Both the position numbers and the translations under genes were made by a program. From NCBI RefSeq assembly GCF_023703325.1, contig NZ_JAMQGM010000029.1:124001-188000 (forward strand): DNA of 64,000 nucleotides. Direction: 5' to 3'. The stretch is from Streptomyces meridianus. Its GTDB lineage: Bacteria > Actinomycetota > Actinomycetes > Streptomycetales > Streptomycetaceae. Positions within the stretch are counted from its first letter, which is position 1. Each line of letters starts with the position of its first letter. This document shows positions 16,073-27,351 of the stretch, in pieces. The notes beneath the pieces were generated by a model. It searched no databases. It saw nothing but the letters and a program-made list of their open reading frames with translations, and was not told the DNA's origin.

Positions 16073-16552
16073 TCACCCCAGGTCGGGAGCGTGCAGCGCG
16101 CGCATGCCCTCGATGTTCCCGTCGAGGTAGTGGCGCAGCGACAGCGGAACCACCTCGACCGAGGCGATGCCCACCCGGTTGAAGGGGATGCGGACGATCT
16201 CGTAGACGCCGCAGGGCTCCTCGACTTCCGGACCGTGCCGGCGGGCGATGTCCATGGACACGAGCCGGCACAGGAAGAAGTGCTGCACCTTGACGCCGGG
16301 GGCACCGCTGTCGGTGTTGTGCTCCACGGTGTCGACGAACGCCGGTACGACGTCCACGACCTTGGCGCCGAGTTCCTCGTCCAACTCGCGGTGCAGGGCG
16401 TCGACGACGGTGGTGTCACCGGGCTCCACGCCGCCCCCCGGGGTGATCCAGTACGGTCGCATGCCCGGTTTGGTGCGCTTGATGAGGATCATGTCGTCGC
16501 CGTCGAGCAGAATGGCGCGGGCCGTGCGCTTGACCACCGGTCGTTCGGTCAT
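16073..16552 (-). CDS. Nudix hydrolase
   Basis: A 159-residue Nudix-fold hydrolase. The Nudix box is GGGVEPGD followed by LHRELDEELGA, with the first Glu position filled by Asp and one extra residue before the RE pair, a variant seen in some actinobacterial members. These enzymes cleave nucleoside diphosphates linked to another moiety. ATG 16552 gives the usual length and removes a low-complexity upstream extension. Substrate unknown. Confidence 0.83.
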   Translation of the reverse strand: MTERPVVKRTARAILLDGDDMILIKRTKPGMRPYWITPGGGVEPGDTTVVDALHRELDEELGAKVVDVVPAFVDTVEHNTDSGAPGVKVQHFFLCRLVSMDIARRHGPEVEEPCGVYEIVRIPFNRVGIASVEVVPLSLRHYLDGNIEGMRALHAPDLG

Positions 16553-16743
16553 GGGAGAGATGTCGCCCCGTAAAGCGCCCTCGAAACTCCGTGGTCGCCG
16601 AAAACCGGCCACTGTGACCGATTCCGGCCACTTTCCGGTCGGGAAGGACCCATGAGCCACCGTATTGTGTCGAATCCGTGATGGGTTGCTGGCGCAGAGT
16701 CAACTAATCTGGTGGCTGAGTTCCGGATCAGGGGACCGGGGGC

Positions 16744-16786
16744 GCGGACGGCTCGAGCCACGAGGGGGGAGGCTCGAGCCGTCCGC
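16744..16786 (-). terminator. Strong hairpin after the PLP-lyase gene
   Basis: A perfect 16-bp inverted repeat, GCGGACGGCTCGAGCC and its complement, with an 11-base loop, lies 61 bases after the stop of the minus-strand PLP gene. It is the most stable simple hairpin I saw in this part of the window. The remaining gap to 16553 also holds the Nudix promoter; no gene seen. Confidence 0.65.
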
Positions 16787-16846
16787 TGTTTCCGGGCCGG
16801 GGACCGCACGCCCTGCGCCGTCGGACAGGATTCCTGGCTCAGAAGC

Positions 16847-18013
16847 CTAGCGGTCCGAGGCGTCCAGAGCCCCGAGCACGTCGGCGATCAGATCCGGCGC
16901 GTCCTCCACGCCGACCGAGAACCGGACGAACCCCTCCGGCACCGCATCGCCGCCCCACCGCCCGCGCCGTTCGGCGGTCGACCGCACGCCGCCGAAGCTC
17001 GTCGCGTCGTCCACCAGCCGCAGCGCGGACAGGAACCGCTCGGCGCGCTCCCGGCCGTCCAGGACGAACGACACCACACAGCCGTACCGGCCGCCGCGCA
17101 TCTGCCGCGCGGCGACCCGGTGCGCGGGGTCTCCCGGCAGCCCGGGATGGCGCACCCCGGTCACATCCGGCCGCTCGAGCAGGGCCTCAGCCAGCGCCAG
17201 GGCGGTCGCCGCCTGCCGGTCGACGCGCAGCTGCAGCGTGGCCAGCGAACGGTGGGCGAGCCAGGCCTCCATCGGCCCGACGATCGCTCCCGCGGTCCTG
17301 CGCCACTGCCGGACGCCGGCCGCCCGCTCCGGATCGCGGCAGGTGACGTAGCCGAGCAGCACGTCGCCGTGGCCGGTGAGCGCCTTGGTGCCGCTGGCCA
17401 CCGAGAAGTCGGCGCCGAGATCCAGCGGACGCTGGCCGAGCGGCGTGGCCAGGGTGTTGTCGACGGCGACCACCGCTCCCGCCCGGTGCGCCGCATCCGC
17501 GAGCCGGCGGATGTCGCAGACGTCCAGGCCGGGGTTGGACGGCGACTCGATCCACAGCAGCTTCGCACCCTCGAGCTGTGCCAGCTGGGCCTCCCCGGCG
17601 GTCGGCGCGGTCCGCACCTCGACGCCGTACGCCTCCAGCCGCTCCCGGATCAGGGGCAGCGCCTGATAGCCGTCGTCGGGGAGGACGACGACGTCACCGG
17701 CGCTCACCTGGGAGAACACCACCGCCGAGATCGCGCCCATGCCGGACGGGAACACGACCGTCTCGGCGGCCTCGTCCGGGGACTCCAGCTCGCCGATGGC
17801 CTGCTCGAGCAGCGTCCAGGTCGGATTCTGCTCGCGGCCGTAGGTGTAGGGGCCGACGGGCTCGCCGGGCAGGTGGTAGTGGGCCGCGAACACGGGCCCG
17901 GGCATGGACGGCCGGTACGCCTCCGGCTCCGGGAGACCGGCCCGGACCACGCGCGTTCCGTCGCCTGTCGTGTGCTGTTCGGGAGTGGTGCTCATCGGTC
18001 CATGGTCCGTCAT
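16847..18013 (-). CDS. Cys/Met-metabolism PLP enzyme (cystathionine gamma-lyase/synthase type)
   Basis: A 388-residue PLP enzyme of the trans-sulfuration family. PLP-contacting features are FPSGMGAIS (about 88-96), the Asp and Asn in AVDNTLATP, and the Schiff-base Lys in SGTKALTGHGD. The substrate-binding Tyr-x-Arg lies in YTYGREQNPT. Length is normal for cystathionine gamma-lyase or gamma-synthase; sequence alone does not separate these. Starts at 18013 or 17995 are both possible. It lies six bases downstream of the divergently oriented YvlD-type gene's stop, in the same direction, so the two may share a transcript. Confidence 0.85.
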   Translation of the reverse strand: MTDHGPMSTTPEQHTTGDGTRVVRAGLPEPEAYRPSMPGPVFAAHYHLPGEPVGPYTYGREQNPTWTLLEQAIGELESPDEAAETVVFPSGMGAISAVVFSQVSAGDVVVLPDDGYQALPLIRERLEAYGVEVRTAPTAGEAQLAQLEGAKLLWIESPSNPGLDVCDIRRLADAAHRAGAVVAVDNTLATPLGQRPLDLGADFSVASGTKALTGHGDVLLGYVTCRDPERAAGVRQWRRTAGAIVGPMEAWLAHRSLATLQLRVDRQAATALALAEALLERPDVTGVRHPGLPGDPAHRVAARQMRGGRYGCVVSFVLDGRERAERFLSALRLVDDATSFGGVRSTAERRGRWGGDAVPEGFVRFSVGVEDAPDLIADVLGALDASDR

Positions 18014-18019
18014 GGCGGT

Positions 18020-18397
18020 TCAGTCGTCGTCGGGCAGGGCCAGGTGCAGCGCCCAGGAGACGATCGCGACCACGAGCCCGCCGACGAGAGCCGTCCAGAA
18101 GCCGTCGACCCGGAAGGAGAGGTCGAGCACACCGGCCAGCCAGGAGGTCAGGAGCAGCATCAGCGCGTTGACGACCAGCGCGATCAGACCGAGGGTGACG
18201 ACGAACAGCGGCAGCGACAGCAGCTTCACGACCGGCTTGACGACGAAGTTCACCAATCCGAACAGCAGCGCCACGAGAATGAGGGTGAGCGCCTGGCGGC
18301 CGGTGTCCGCTCCGGTCAGCGTTATGCCTTCGAGCAGCCAGACGGCCACCAGGAGGGCGGCCGCGTTGGCGGCCGTCTTGACGGCGAAAGTCTTCAT
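18020..18397 (-). CDS. Phage-holin-IV / YvlD-type membrane protein
   Basis: A 125-residue membrane protein with four predicted hydrophobic helices and the FGLVNFVVKPVVKLLSLP segment typical of the YvlD (phage holin family 4) group, found in many bacteria without phages. Function is unknown; some relatives respond to envelope stress. It is divergent from the cupin gene with a 47-base gap, and precedes the PLP-lyase gene by six bases in the same direction. Confidence 0.85.
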   Translation of the reverse strand: MKTFAVKTAANAAALLVAVWLLEGITLTGADTGRQALTLILVALLFGLVNFVVKPVVKLLSLPLFVVTLGLIALVVNALMLLLTSWLAGVLDLSFRVDGFWTALVGGLVVAIVSWALHLALPDDD

Positions 18398-18444
18398 GGT
18401 GAGATCGTGGCAGACCGGTTGCGCGTGACAAGGGGTGGGCAGGG

Positions 18445-18762
18445 ATGAAGGCTTTCCGACTCGACGACCTGGAGGCGGAGCGCATCGCCAACGACGGTGC
18501 GTACCTGCGGTTCCTGCACGAGCGGAACATGTCCGTCGGGCTGTACGCCCTGGACGCGGGCGCCGTCGATCCGCAGCAGCCCCACGACGAGGACGAGGTG
18601 TACGTCGTGGTCAGCGGCCGGGGTGCGGTCACCGTCGGGCAGGAGACGACGACCGTCGCGCGGGGCAGCGTCGTCTACGTGCCGGCCGGGGCACCCCACC
18701 GCTTCCACCACATCAGTGAGGACCTGCGGATCCTGGTCGTGTTCTCCCCGCCCGGGAACTGA
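18445..18762 (+). CDS. Small cupin protein
   Basis: A 105-residue single cupin. The first metal-binding motif is PHDEDEVYVVVSGRG (usually HxH; here one His is replaced by Asp/Glu residues) and the second is VPAGAPHRFHH. It may bind a metal and act as a small dioxygenase, isomerase or sensor. The sequence does not decide. Confidence 0.83.
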   Translation: MKAFRLDDLEAERIANDGAYLRFLHERNMSVGLYALDAGAVDPQQPHDEDEVYVVVSGRGAVTVGQETTTVARGSVVYVPAGAPHRFHHISEDLRILVVFSPPGN

Positions 18763-18900
18763 CCCCGGGTGCCGGGAGCCCGTAGGGGGCGGGTCAGGGA
18801 AGTCCGGGGGGCAGGCCCGCTCCGCCGGGGCCTCGGCCCGCCTAGCATCGAATGTGTCACCGGAGGCACCGGGACAACGAGGGTGGAGGCGGGCGACGAC

Positions 18901-19113
18901 ATGGACATCAAGGAGACTTTCGCGGGCATGCCGTGGTGGGTGAAGTGGGTCGCCGTACCGCTGCTCGCGCTGATCGTGTTCGGCGGCCTGATCACAAGCG
19001 TCCTCGCCTTCGTGATCGGCCTCGTGTTCAAGGTCCTGATCTTCGTGGCGCTCGTCGCCGCGCTGGTCTTCGTCGTGCGGAAGTTCACGTCGCCGCCCTC
19101 CCACGGGGGCTGA
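18901..19113 (+). CDS. DUF5326-type small membrane protein
   Basis: A 70-residue protein with MPWWVKWVAVPLLALIVFGG and a second hydrophobic helix, then a basic tail. This matches the DUF5326 family of Streptomyces as I remember it. The ATG at 18901 is preferred; an open frame upstream has a different composition. Function unknown; two membrane passes are expected. Confidence 0.8.
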   Translation: MDIKETFAGMPWWVKWVAVPLLALIVFGGLITSVLAFVIGLVFKVLIFVALVAALVFVVRKFTSPPSHGG

Positions 19114-19128
19114 CCGGGCCGGACAGGA

Positions 19129-19156
19129 CGCGGCGGGCTCGTACGGGCCCGCCGCG
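19129..19156 (+). terminator. Hairpin after the DUF5326 gene
   Basis: A perfect 10-bp stem, CGCGGCGGGC and GCCCGCCGCG, with an 8-base loop begins 15 bases after the stop. It insulates the DUF5326 transcript from the thiC leader. Confidence 0.6.
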
Positions 19157-19225
19157 CAGCCGTGCACCGGGGGCGCTCTGGCGTGCGCCCTCGCACACCC
19201 ACTAGCGTGGTCGCCGTCTGTCATC

Positions 19226-21135
<1,910 letters not shown>

Positions 21136-21142
21136 TCTCGCT

Positions 21143-21177
21143 CCCCTGGCCCGTGTCGCCGCGGTGCGGGCCAGGGG
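21143..21177 (+). terminator. Hairpin after thiC
   Basis: An 11-bp perfect stem, CCCCTGGCCCG and CGGGCCAGGGG, with a 13-base loop starts seven bases after the thiC stop. Confidence 0.65.
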
Positions 21178-21334
21178 CATGGGGGTGGGGACCAGGGGGT
21201 GGCGCCGTGCTTCGGGATTCCCGAGTCGTTCGTACAACAGGCGGATCGACACCCGCCCGGGTGGGGGCCGCCGGTAGCGTACGAACACTCCGGGGACGAT
21301 CCCGGGAATCCGCAGGACGGGGAGGCTTTTGAGG

Positions 21335-22192
21335 ATGGATCTCGTACTACGTCCCGGCAGGACGGAGGACCAACAGGAGTGCGGGCGCATCTGCTTCGAG
21401 GCGTTCAGCGGGATCGCGGCAGCGTACAACTACCCGTCCGACATGCCGAGTGAGGCTTTCGCAACCGAGCTGATGGGGCACTCGCTGACGCACCCGGGCG
21501 TGTACAGCGTGGTCGCCGAACTCGACGGCCGGATCGTCGGCAGCAGCTTCCTCGACGAACGCTCGTCCGTGGCCGGGATCGGCCCCGTCAGCGTCGACCC
21601 GGCTCTCCAGAACAGCGGCGTCGGGCGCCGGCTGATGCAGGACGTGATGGCCCGGGCCGCTGATCGCGGGGCAGCCGGGGTCCGCCTCGTGCAGAACGCC
21701 TACCACTGCCGCTCGTTCGCGCTCTACGCCGGACTCGGCTTCGAGTTCCGGGAGAGCCTGCTCTGTCTCCAGGGCCCGCCGGTGGGACGGACATTCCCCG
21801 GCTACGACGTGCGTGAGGCGACGAAGGAGGATCTCGCCGCCTGCGACGACCTGTGCCGCAGGGTCCACGGCATGGACCGCGGTGCGGAGCTCGCCGAAGC
21901 GGTGGAGGGCGGCACGGCGCGCGTCGTCGAGCACGCCGGGCGGATCACCGGCTACGCAACCGGGCTGTCGTTCACGGCACATGCGGTCGCCGAGAGCAGC
22001 GAGGGCATCAAGGCGCTGATCGGCTCGGCCGACGGCTTCGAGGGCCCGGGCATCCTGGTGCCCGCGAGCGACAGCGCGCTCGTGCAGTGGTGCCTTGCGG
22101 AGGGTTTGCGCATCCGGGAGATCATGAGCCAGATGACCACCGGGCTCTACAACCGTCCGGCCGGTGCCTGGCTGTCGTCGATCCTCTTCTGA
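21335..22192 (+). CDS. Two-domain GNAT acetyltransferase
   Basis: A 285-residue GNAT protein. The N-terminal half has the acetyl-CoA loop QNSGVGRRLMQ (about 92-102) and ends in YAGLGFEFRESL. The second half (about 155-285) is a degenerate GNAT-like domain ending in TTGLYNRPAGAWLSSILF, as in other two-domain actinobacterial proteins. ATG 21335 follows GGGGAGGC; the in-frame TTG two codons earlier is less likely. Substrate unknown. Confidence 0.83.
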   Translation: MDLVLRPGRTEDQQECGRICFEAFSGIAAAYNYPSDMPSEAFATELMGHSLTHPGVYSVVAELDGRIVGSSFLDERSSVAGIGPVSVDPALQNSGVGRRLMQDVMARAADRGAAGVRLVQNAYHCRSFALYAGLGFEFRESLLCLQGPPVGRTFPGYDVREATKEDLAACDDLCRRVHGMDRGAELAEAVEGGTARVVEHAGRITGYATGLSFTAHAVAESSEGIKALIGSADGFEGPGILVPASDSALVQWCLAEGLRIREIMSQMTTGLYNRPAGAWLSSILF

Positions 22193-22309
22193 CCGCTTCG
22201 CGTCCGTCGGAGATCCGCCCGTGCATCGGTGCTCCCGCACGGCAGCCGCCGGCGTCGTGAGGTGCCCCTGACGCCTGCCGGTCCGCGGCGCGGCCGGTTC
22301 GGGCCGGGA

Positions 22310-23155
22310 TCAGCCCGGTTCGTGGTCGGGGCTGCCGTAGTCCGGGCTGCTGTACCCGGGGCTGTTGAAGCTCGGCCGGGAGCCCTCCCGGGGGTCCTGC
22401 CGGTCAGCAGCGCCGTCACCGGTCTCGGCGGGGCTGCTGAAGTCCGGTCGGCTGTAGCCCAGATCGGGCATCCGGCGGACGAGGCGGGGATCGTCGCCGT
22501 ACGCGCCGTCGGCGCGGCGCACGGCCGGCCCCTCCGCCGCGGGCACGTCCCGCAGGAACGGCAGGACGCCGCGTTCCAGCAGCGCCTGCCGCCAGGCCTC
22601 CCGGGCCCGGGCGACCTCCTCGGGTCCGGGAACCGGCGCCGCGGTCCGTACCGGGGCGGCCCCGTCCCGCAGTGCGGTGACCAGCAGCCCGCCCATCGCG
22701 AGCACCAGGGCTCCGCCTGTGAGTGCGGCGAACACCCAGCCGACGCCGATCAGCGACGCCGCGGCGTGCGCGTCGGAGCCGACGGCCCGCAGCAGGTACC
22801 CGGTCAGCAGGAACAGCACGGCGGCGACGGCGGCCAGCACCGGAGCCAGCACCGAGACCATGGCGAGCATGCCGGGGCCTTCGCCCTCGTCCGCAGGATC
22901 CGCGCCCGCGGGGTCCGCCTCCGCCCCGCCCTCGCCGGCGGCCCTGCGCACCTGGAGGTAGTGCCGGTACTCGTCGGCGGCGCTTGCCGCTATCCCGGCC
23001 GAGGCGTCGAGGGCCAGGGTGCGCAGCTGCTCGGTGGTGAGGCCCGGCTCCGGTACGGCGGACCCGGGCCGCTCGCGCGATCTGCGCAGAGCTTCGTGCA
23101 GGACCCGCTCGAATTCGGGGCGGTCCTCGGGAAGCAGATCCTGGGAGCTGTTCAT
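22310..23155 (-). CDS. Membrane protein with C-terminal SSPDY-type repeats
   Basis: A 281-residue protein I cannot name. The N-terminal ~90 residues are hydrophilic, followed by two membrane helices (about 96-121 and 134-162), then a cytoplasmic Ala/Arg-rich segment and a tail of imperfect repeats such as YSRPDFSSP and YSSPDYGSP. It may be an actinobacterial membrane scaffold protein. The ATG at 23155 fits composition. It is separated by 207 bases from the phosphatase gene upstream in the same direction. Confidence 0.72.
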   Translation of the reverse strand: MNSSQDLLPEDRPEFERVLHEALRRSRERPGSAVPEPGLTTEQLRTLALDASAGIAASAADEYRHYLQVRRAAGEGGAEADPAGADPADEGEGPGMLAMVSVLAPVLAAVAAVLFLLTGYLLRAVGSDAHAAASLIGVGWVFAALTGGALVLAMGGLLVTALRDGAAPVRTAAPVPGPEEVARAREAWRQALLERGVLPFLRDVPAAEGPAVRRADGAYGDDPRLVRRMPDLGYSRPDFSSPAETGDGAADRQDPREGSRPSFNSPGYSSPDYGSPDHEPG

Positions 23156-23362
23156 GTGCGTCCCCCGATGCTCCGTGGGCCGGTGCGCCGGCTCTCTCTC
23201 GTCAGGGCACGCGGAGCGGCACGGGAGGAGAACCTGCTGCGGCGACAGGCCGATGGTAAAGCGATTTTGCCACGCGGTGACAGGCTGTTTCCGGAAAATG
23301 CGGGTGCCGGCGGGCCGGTTGCCCGTCGCCGGGGTGCCCCGCGCCCGTCGGCGGGGACGCCG

Positions 23363-24385
23363 TCAGCCCTGCAGCGGAAGCCGGACGACCAGCAACTTCC
23401 CGTCCATCGTGATGCCGCCGTCCATCGCGACGGCCAGCCCCTCGGCGTAGACGTGCGGGGTGTCGACGACGGGAGGGCCCCCCGGCTCGCCGTCCTCCGA
23501 GCCGACCTCGCCCAGCAGGTACGGGATCGGGCTGTGCCCGTGGACGATGCGGCGCCCCCCGAAGGTGCCGATGAGTTCCCGCACCGCTTCGGGGCCGGTG
23601 TCGTCGCGGAAGGCGAAGCGCTTGGTGAACTTGCGGAACAGCTCCCAGCATTCGTCCGCGTCGCCGCGCTGCAGGGCCTCGGTCACCGCGTCGTTGACGG
23701 CCTCGATGGAGCTGCCGAACTCGAGGTAGGCGGTGGTGTCGGAGTGGACGAGCAGGTGACCGTCCTCCTCCGCCATGGCGTCGAGCCGGGACATCCACTG
23801 CAGGTGGTGGTCCTCCAGCCGTTCCATGTCGGTGCGCTGGCCGCCGTTGAGCAGCCAGGCGGCCTGGAAGGAGGCGGTGCCGGCACCGGAGTTGACGGGG
23901 ACGTCACCGAACCGCTTGGCGCCGATCAGCAGCAGTTCGTGATTGCCCATCAGGGCCTTGCAGTAGCCGCCGGAGGCCGCCGCCTCGGCCGACAGACGCA
24001 TGACGAGGTCGATGACGCCGATGCCGTCCGGGCCGCGGTCGGTGAAGTCGCCGAGGAACCAGAGCCGGGTGTTGCCCGCACACCAGCGGTCCTCGGGGTC
24101 GATGAGGCCCTGCATCCGGAGCGCCGCGCGCAGATCGTCGAGGTATCCGTGTACGTCGCCGACGACGTACAGCGGACCCGGGGCGTTGCCGGTCCCGTGT
24201 TCGGGCACCGGGACGACGTCGACGGCGGGACGGTCCGCTGCCATGTCCGGGTGGATCCCCGGGAGGTCCCGTTCGGCCGGCGGGCAGCCGGGCGGTGTCG
24301 CCGGCGGGACGGATGCGTGAACGGGTACGGGCGGCATCCCTGCCGTCGTCCGCACCGCGGGTCCCGGACCGGCCCCCTGAGTCAT
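23363..24385 (-). CDS. Metallophosphoesterase (Ser/Thr phosphatase type)
   Basis: A 340-residue calcineurin-like phosphoesterase. Metal-site motifs are complete: GDVHG, GDFTDRG, GNHE, the His of VHSD and GHSP in VHGHS. A GGAGGGG site six bases before the ATG at 24385 sets the start; the open frame continues upstream without one. About 70 Pro-rich residues precede the catalytic domain. It probably dephosphorylates proteins or small phosphoesters in the cytoplasm. Confidence 0.88.
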   Translation of the reverse strand: MTQGAGPGPAVRTTAGMPPVPVHASVPPATPPGCPPAERDLPGIHPDMAADRPAVDVVPVPEHGTGNAPGPLYVVGDVHGYLDDLRAALRMQGLIDPEDRWCAGNTRLWFLGDFTDRGPDGIGVIDLVMRLSAEAAASGGYCKALMGNHELLLIGAKRFGDVPVNSGAGTASFQAAWLLNGGQRTDMERLEDHHLQWMSRLDAMAEEDGHLLVHSDTTAYLEFGSSIEAVNDAVTEALQRGDADECWELFRKFTKRFAFRDDTGPEAVRELIGTFGGRRIVHGHSPIPYLLGEVGSEDGEPGGPPVVDTPHVYAEGLAVAMDGGITMDGKLLVVRLPLQG

Positions 24386-24635
24386 CGACCCCTCCACCAT
24401 CGCGCCACCGTGCACCGCCGGACCTGCCTTGCCTGCGATGGGGGAGACCCTACTGCTCGGCATGCTGTTCGCGGTGTCGTGGCTCCATCATAGGAACGCG
24501 CTGTGCGGATGGTGACGCACCAGGGGCCGTCAATCGAGGCCCTCATGACTGGTCTGCAGGCTTTTCTGCCGAATTGGCCCGATCGATTTTCGGCAGCGAG
24601 GATCCACTGGAGCTGCGAAGCACTCGGGGAAGGCG

Positions 24636-25754
24636 TCACCCGGTCTCGGACGGCGGCCGGGGTGCGCTCACCGTGGTGCGTGGCGGCCGGCGCCGCTGGG
24701 ACGACGCCCGCACGATCAGTTCCGTCGGTATCACCTGCTCCACCGGACGGTCGGAGGAGAGCCCCTCGATGGCGTCGATCAGGAGCTGCACCACGGCGGT
24801 GCCGATGCGACGGGGCTTGAGGGAGAGCGTGGTGATGGGGGGCTCGGTCGTCGAGTAGACGGTCGACTCGCTGCAGCAGACGAGTAACAGGTCGTCGGGG
24901 ACGCGCAGTCCGTAGCGCCGTGCCGCTGCGAGCAGGTCGGTGCCGTTGGGGTCGAAGAGCCCGTACACGGCGTCGGGCCGGTCCGGGCGGGCGAGCAGAC
25001 GGTCGGCGGCGACGGCTCCGGCGCAGGGGTCGTGCGCCGGGTACTCCTCGTACACGGGGTCCTGTCCGACACGTTCGCACCAGTTGAGGTACGCGGTGGT
25101 GGAGAGCCGGGTGTACGTGTCGGTGGTGGTGCCGGTGAGCAGGCCGATGCGGCGGGCGCCGGCTTCGGCCAGGTGCTCCAACAGGCCCAGCACCGCGGCC
25201 TGATGGTCGTTGTCCACCCAGGCCGTGACGGGCAGCGAGCCGGCCGGGCGGCCGTCGGACACGACGGGGAGCCCCTGCCGGACGAGTTCGGTGACGACCG
25301 GGTCGTGGTCGGAGGGATCGATGACGACGGTGCCGTCGAGGGCCACGTTGGACCAGACGTCGTGGCGCGAGGTGGCGGGAAGGATCACCAGCGCGTAGCC
25401 GCGGGCGAGGGCCGCGGAGGTCGCGGCCCGGGCCATCTCGGCGAAGTAGGCGAACTCGGTGAACGTGAAGGGTTCGTCACCGTAGGTGGTGACGGTCAGG
25501 CCGATGAGCCCCGATCTGCCGGTGCGCAGGGTGCGGGCGGCGGCGGAGGGCCGGTACCCCAGCCGGTCGGCGACTTCACGGACGTGGCGGCGGGTGGCGT
25601 CGGGCAGTCTGCCCTTGCCGTTGAGCGCGTCCGAGACAGTCGTGATGGAGACGCCGGCCGCGGCGGCCACGTCTCTGATGCCCGCCCGTCCGCGCCGGTT
25701 GCCTCGCCGGGACGTGTCCGTCCGGCCCACCTGGTGCTTCCCTGCTGCTGTCAT
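24636..25754 (-). CDS. LacI-family transcriptional regulator
   Basis: A 372-residue LacI/GalR repressor. The helix-turn-helix is IRDVAAAAGVSITTVSDALN (about 26-45) with a hinge ending in GYRPSAAARTLRTGR, then a periplasmic-binding-protein fold that should bind a sugar or similar effector (LDGTVVIDP and LFDPNGTDLL are in the expected places). The start at 25754 gives about 25 residues before the HTH. Its promoter region contains a direct repeat that may be its own operator. No sugar transporter or hydrolase is next to it, so the effector is unknown. Confidence 0.88.
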   Translation of the reverse strand: MTAAGKHQVGRTDTSRRGNRRGRAGIRDVAAAAGVSITTVSDALNGKGRLPDATRRHVREVADRLGYRPSAAARTLRTGRSGLIGLTVTTYGDEPFTFTEFAYFAEMARAATSAALARGYALVILPATSRHDVWSNVALDGTVVIDPSDHDPVVTELVRQGLPVVSDGRPAGSLPVTAWVDNDHQAAVLGLLEHLAEAGARRIGLLTGTTTDTYTRLSTTAYLNWCERVGQDPVYEEYPAHDPCAGAVAADRLLARPDRPDAVYGLFDPNGTDLLAAARRYGLRVPDDLLLVCCSESTVYSTTEPPITTLSLKPRRIGTAVVQLLIDAIEGLSSDRPVEQVIPTELIVRASSQRRRPPRTTVSAPRPPSETG

Positions 25755-25827
25755 GGCGAGCCGATAGTAGGGCTCGGTCGGTGGACTGGTGGGACTCGGA
25801 AATACGGTGCATGAAGTGACCTTTCTG

Positions 25828-25860
25828 CATGGAAATTTTCCCTCAACAGCCATGGAAAAT
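25828..25860. promoter_or_regulatory. Direct repeat CATGGAAAWT upstream of the LacI gene
   Basis: CATGGAAATT (25828-25837) and CATGGAAAAT (25851-25860) are repeated 23 bases apart, and the first is followed by TTCC so that GGAAA-T-TTTCC is an odd-centre palindrome. They are 74-106 bases before the LacI start and stand out as A+T-rich. They may form an operator. The rest of the 385-base gap (25755-26139) holds the promoters of the LacI and aminotransferase genes and no gene that I see. Confidence 0.4.
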
Positions 25861-26139
25861 CAGGCAATTGACTGGCGAAGGCAGCGATTGCCACCTGTGT
25901 GAGCTCTGATGCCTGTCGTAGGGGGAATGTTTCGAAGAGGTCTCAAGTCACCTTCACGAGGGACGCGCGCCACGGCGCACGCCAAGGAGCGCGCTGACCG
26001 GGCCCGCGCCCGGGCGGTGGCGGACTGCGGGGTCGGCCGGGGCTTCCGGGCGTCTGCGCTGCAGGCGGAAACGCTGGCGCGGCGGTCCTCCTATGGTGTG
26101 GAGTGATGCCGAGGACGGGACGGTCGAGGAGGACCTGCG

Positions 26140-27219
26140 GTGAGCGAGAAGAACCCGAAGCTGCGCGGCGCGCTGGACGGTATCCCCACGTACAAGCCGG
26201 GGCGGCCCGCAGCGGCGGGCGGCCGGGCGGCGTACAAGCTGTCGTCCAACGAGAACCCGTACCCCCCGCTCCCCGGTGTGCTGGAGAGCGCGGTCGGGGC
26301 CGCCGGAACGTTCAACCGGTACCCGGACATGGCCTGCAGTGCCCTGGTCGCCGAGCTCGCGGAGCGCTTCGGGGTGCCGGCCGAGCACCTGGCGACGGGG
26401 ACCGGTTCGGTGGGGGTGGCCCAGCAGCTGATCCAGGCGACGGCCGGTCCGGGCGACGAGGTCGTCTATGCCTGGCGGTCCTTCGAGGCTTACCCGATCA
26501 TCACCCGGATCTCGGGTGCGCGTCCGGTCGAGGTCCCGCTGACCTCCGGCGAGGTGCACGACCTGGACGCGATGGCCGACGCCGTCACCGAGCGGACTCG
26601 GCTGGTCTTCGTGTGCAACCCCAACAACCCGACGAGCACGGTGGTGCGCCGGGCGGAGCTGGAGCGCTTCCTGGACCGCGTGCCCTCCGACGTGCTCGTG
26701 GTACTGGACGAGGCGTACCGCGAGTTCATCCGCGACGAGCAGGTGCCGGACGGCATCGAGCTCTACCGGGACCGCCCGAACGTCTGTGTTCTCCGCACCT
26801 TCTCGAAGGCCTACGGGCTGGCCGGCCTGCGCGTCGGGTTCGCCGTGGCGCACGAGCCGGTGGCCGCGGCGCTGCGCAAGACGGCCGTCCCGTTCGGGGT
26901 GAGCCGGATCGCCCAGGACGCGGCGGTCGCCTCGCTGCGCAGCGAGGACGCCCTGCTGGAGCGGGTGGAGTCACTGGTCGCCGAACGGACGCGGGTGCGG
27001 GACGCCCTGATCGCGCAGGGCTGGACGGTTCCGGAGTCCCAGGCCAACTTCGTGTGGCTGCGGCTCGGCGAGCGCACCCTGGACTTCGCGGCGGCGTGCG
27101 AGGAGGCGGGCGTGATGGTCCGGCCGTTCGCCGGTGAGGGCGTGCGCGTCACGATCGGCGAGGATGCGGGGAACGATCTGTTCCTCGGCGCCGCGGAGGC
27201 CTTCCGCAAGGAGCTCTGA
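26140..27219 (+). CDS. HisC/Pat-type aminotransferase
   Basis: A 359-residue fold-type I aminotransferase of the histidinol-phosphate / aromatic aminotransferase group. Hallmarks are [19 protein letters not shown] (PLP Asn), DEAYREF and the PLP lysine in [15 protein letters not shown]. The GTG at 26140 begins [18 protein letters not shown], which is the usual start. As it is not beside other his genes, it may be the aromatic aminotransferase paralogue (Pat) and not the histidine-pathway enzyme; the sequence alone does not settle this. Confidence 0.87.
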   Translation: MSEKNPKLRGALDGIPTYKPGRPAAAGGRAAYKLSSNENPYPPLPGVLESAVGAAGTFNRYPDMACSALVAELAERFGVPAEHLATGTGSVGVAQQLIQATAGPGDEVVYAWRSFEAYPIITRISGARPVEVPLTSGEVHDLDAMADAVTERTRLVFVCNPNNPTSTVVRRAELERFLDRVPSDVLVVLDEAYREFIRDEQVPDGIELYRDRPNVCVLRTFSKAYGLAGLRVGFAVAHEPVAAALRKTAVPFGVSRIAQDAAVASLRSEDALLERVESLVAERTRVRDALIAQGWTVPESQANFVWLRLGERTLDFAAACEEAGVMVRPFAGEGVRVTIGEDAGNDLFLGAAEAFRKEL

Positions 27220-27226
27220 CTCCCGA

Positions 27227-27251
27227 CCCGCCCCCCGGTGCGGGGGGCGGG
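27227..27251 (+). terminator. GC-rich hairpin after the aminotransferase gene
   Basis: An 11-bp perfect stem, CCCGCCCCCCG and CGGGGGGCGGG, with a three-base loop begins seven bases after the stop and separates it from the cyd operon. Confidence 0.75.
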
Positions 27252-27275
27252 GAAGGGCCCGCCTATCCTTGTGAA

Positions 27276-27291
27276 TGTGAACGCTTTCACA
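27276..27291. promoter_or_regulatory. Rex operator of the cyd operon
   Basis: TGTGAACGCTTTCACA is a perfect inverted repeat of six bases around CGCT and matches the operator of the NADH/NAD-sensing repressor Rex as known in Streptomyces. It lies 60 bases before cydA, so cydAB-cydCD should be induced when oxygen is short and NADH rises. Confidence 0.88.
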
Positions 27292-27351
27292 AAGCTTGGA
27301 TGTGAAGGGCAACCTGCGGATGTGACCGCAGCCACGTAAGGAGAGATCGAC

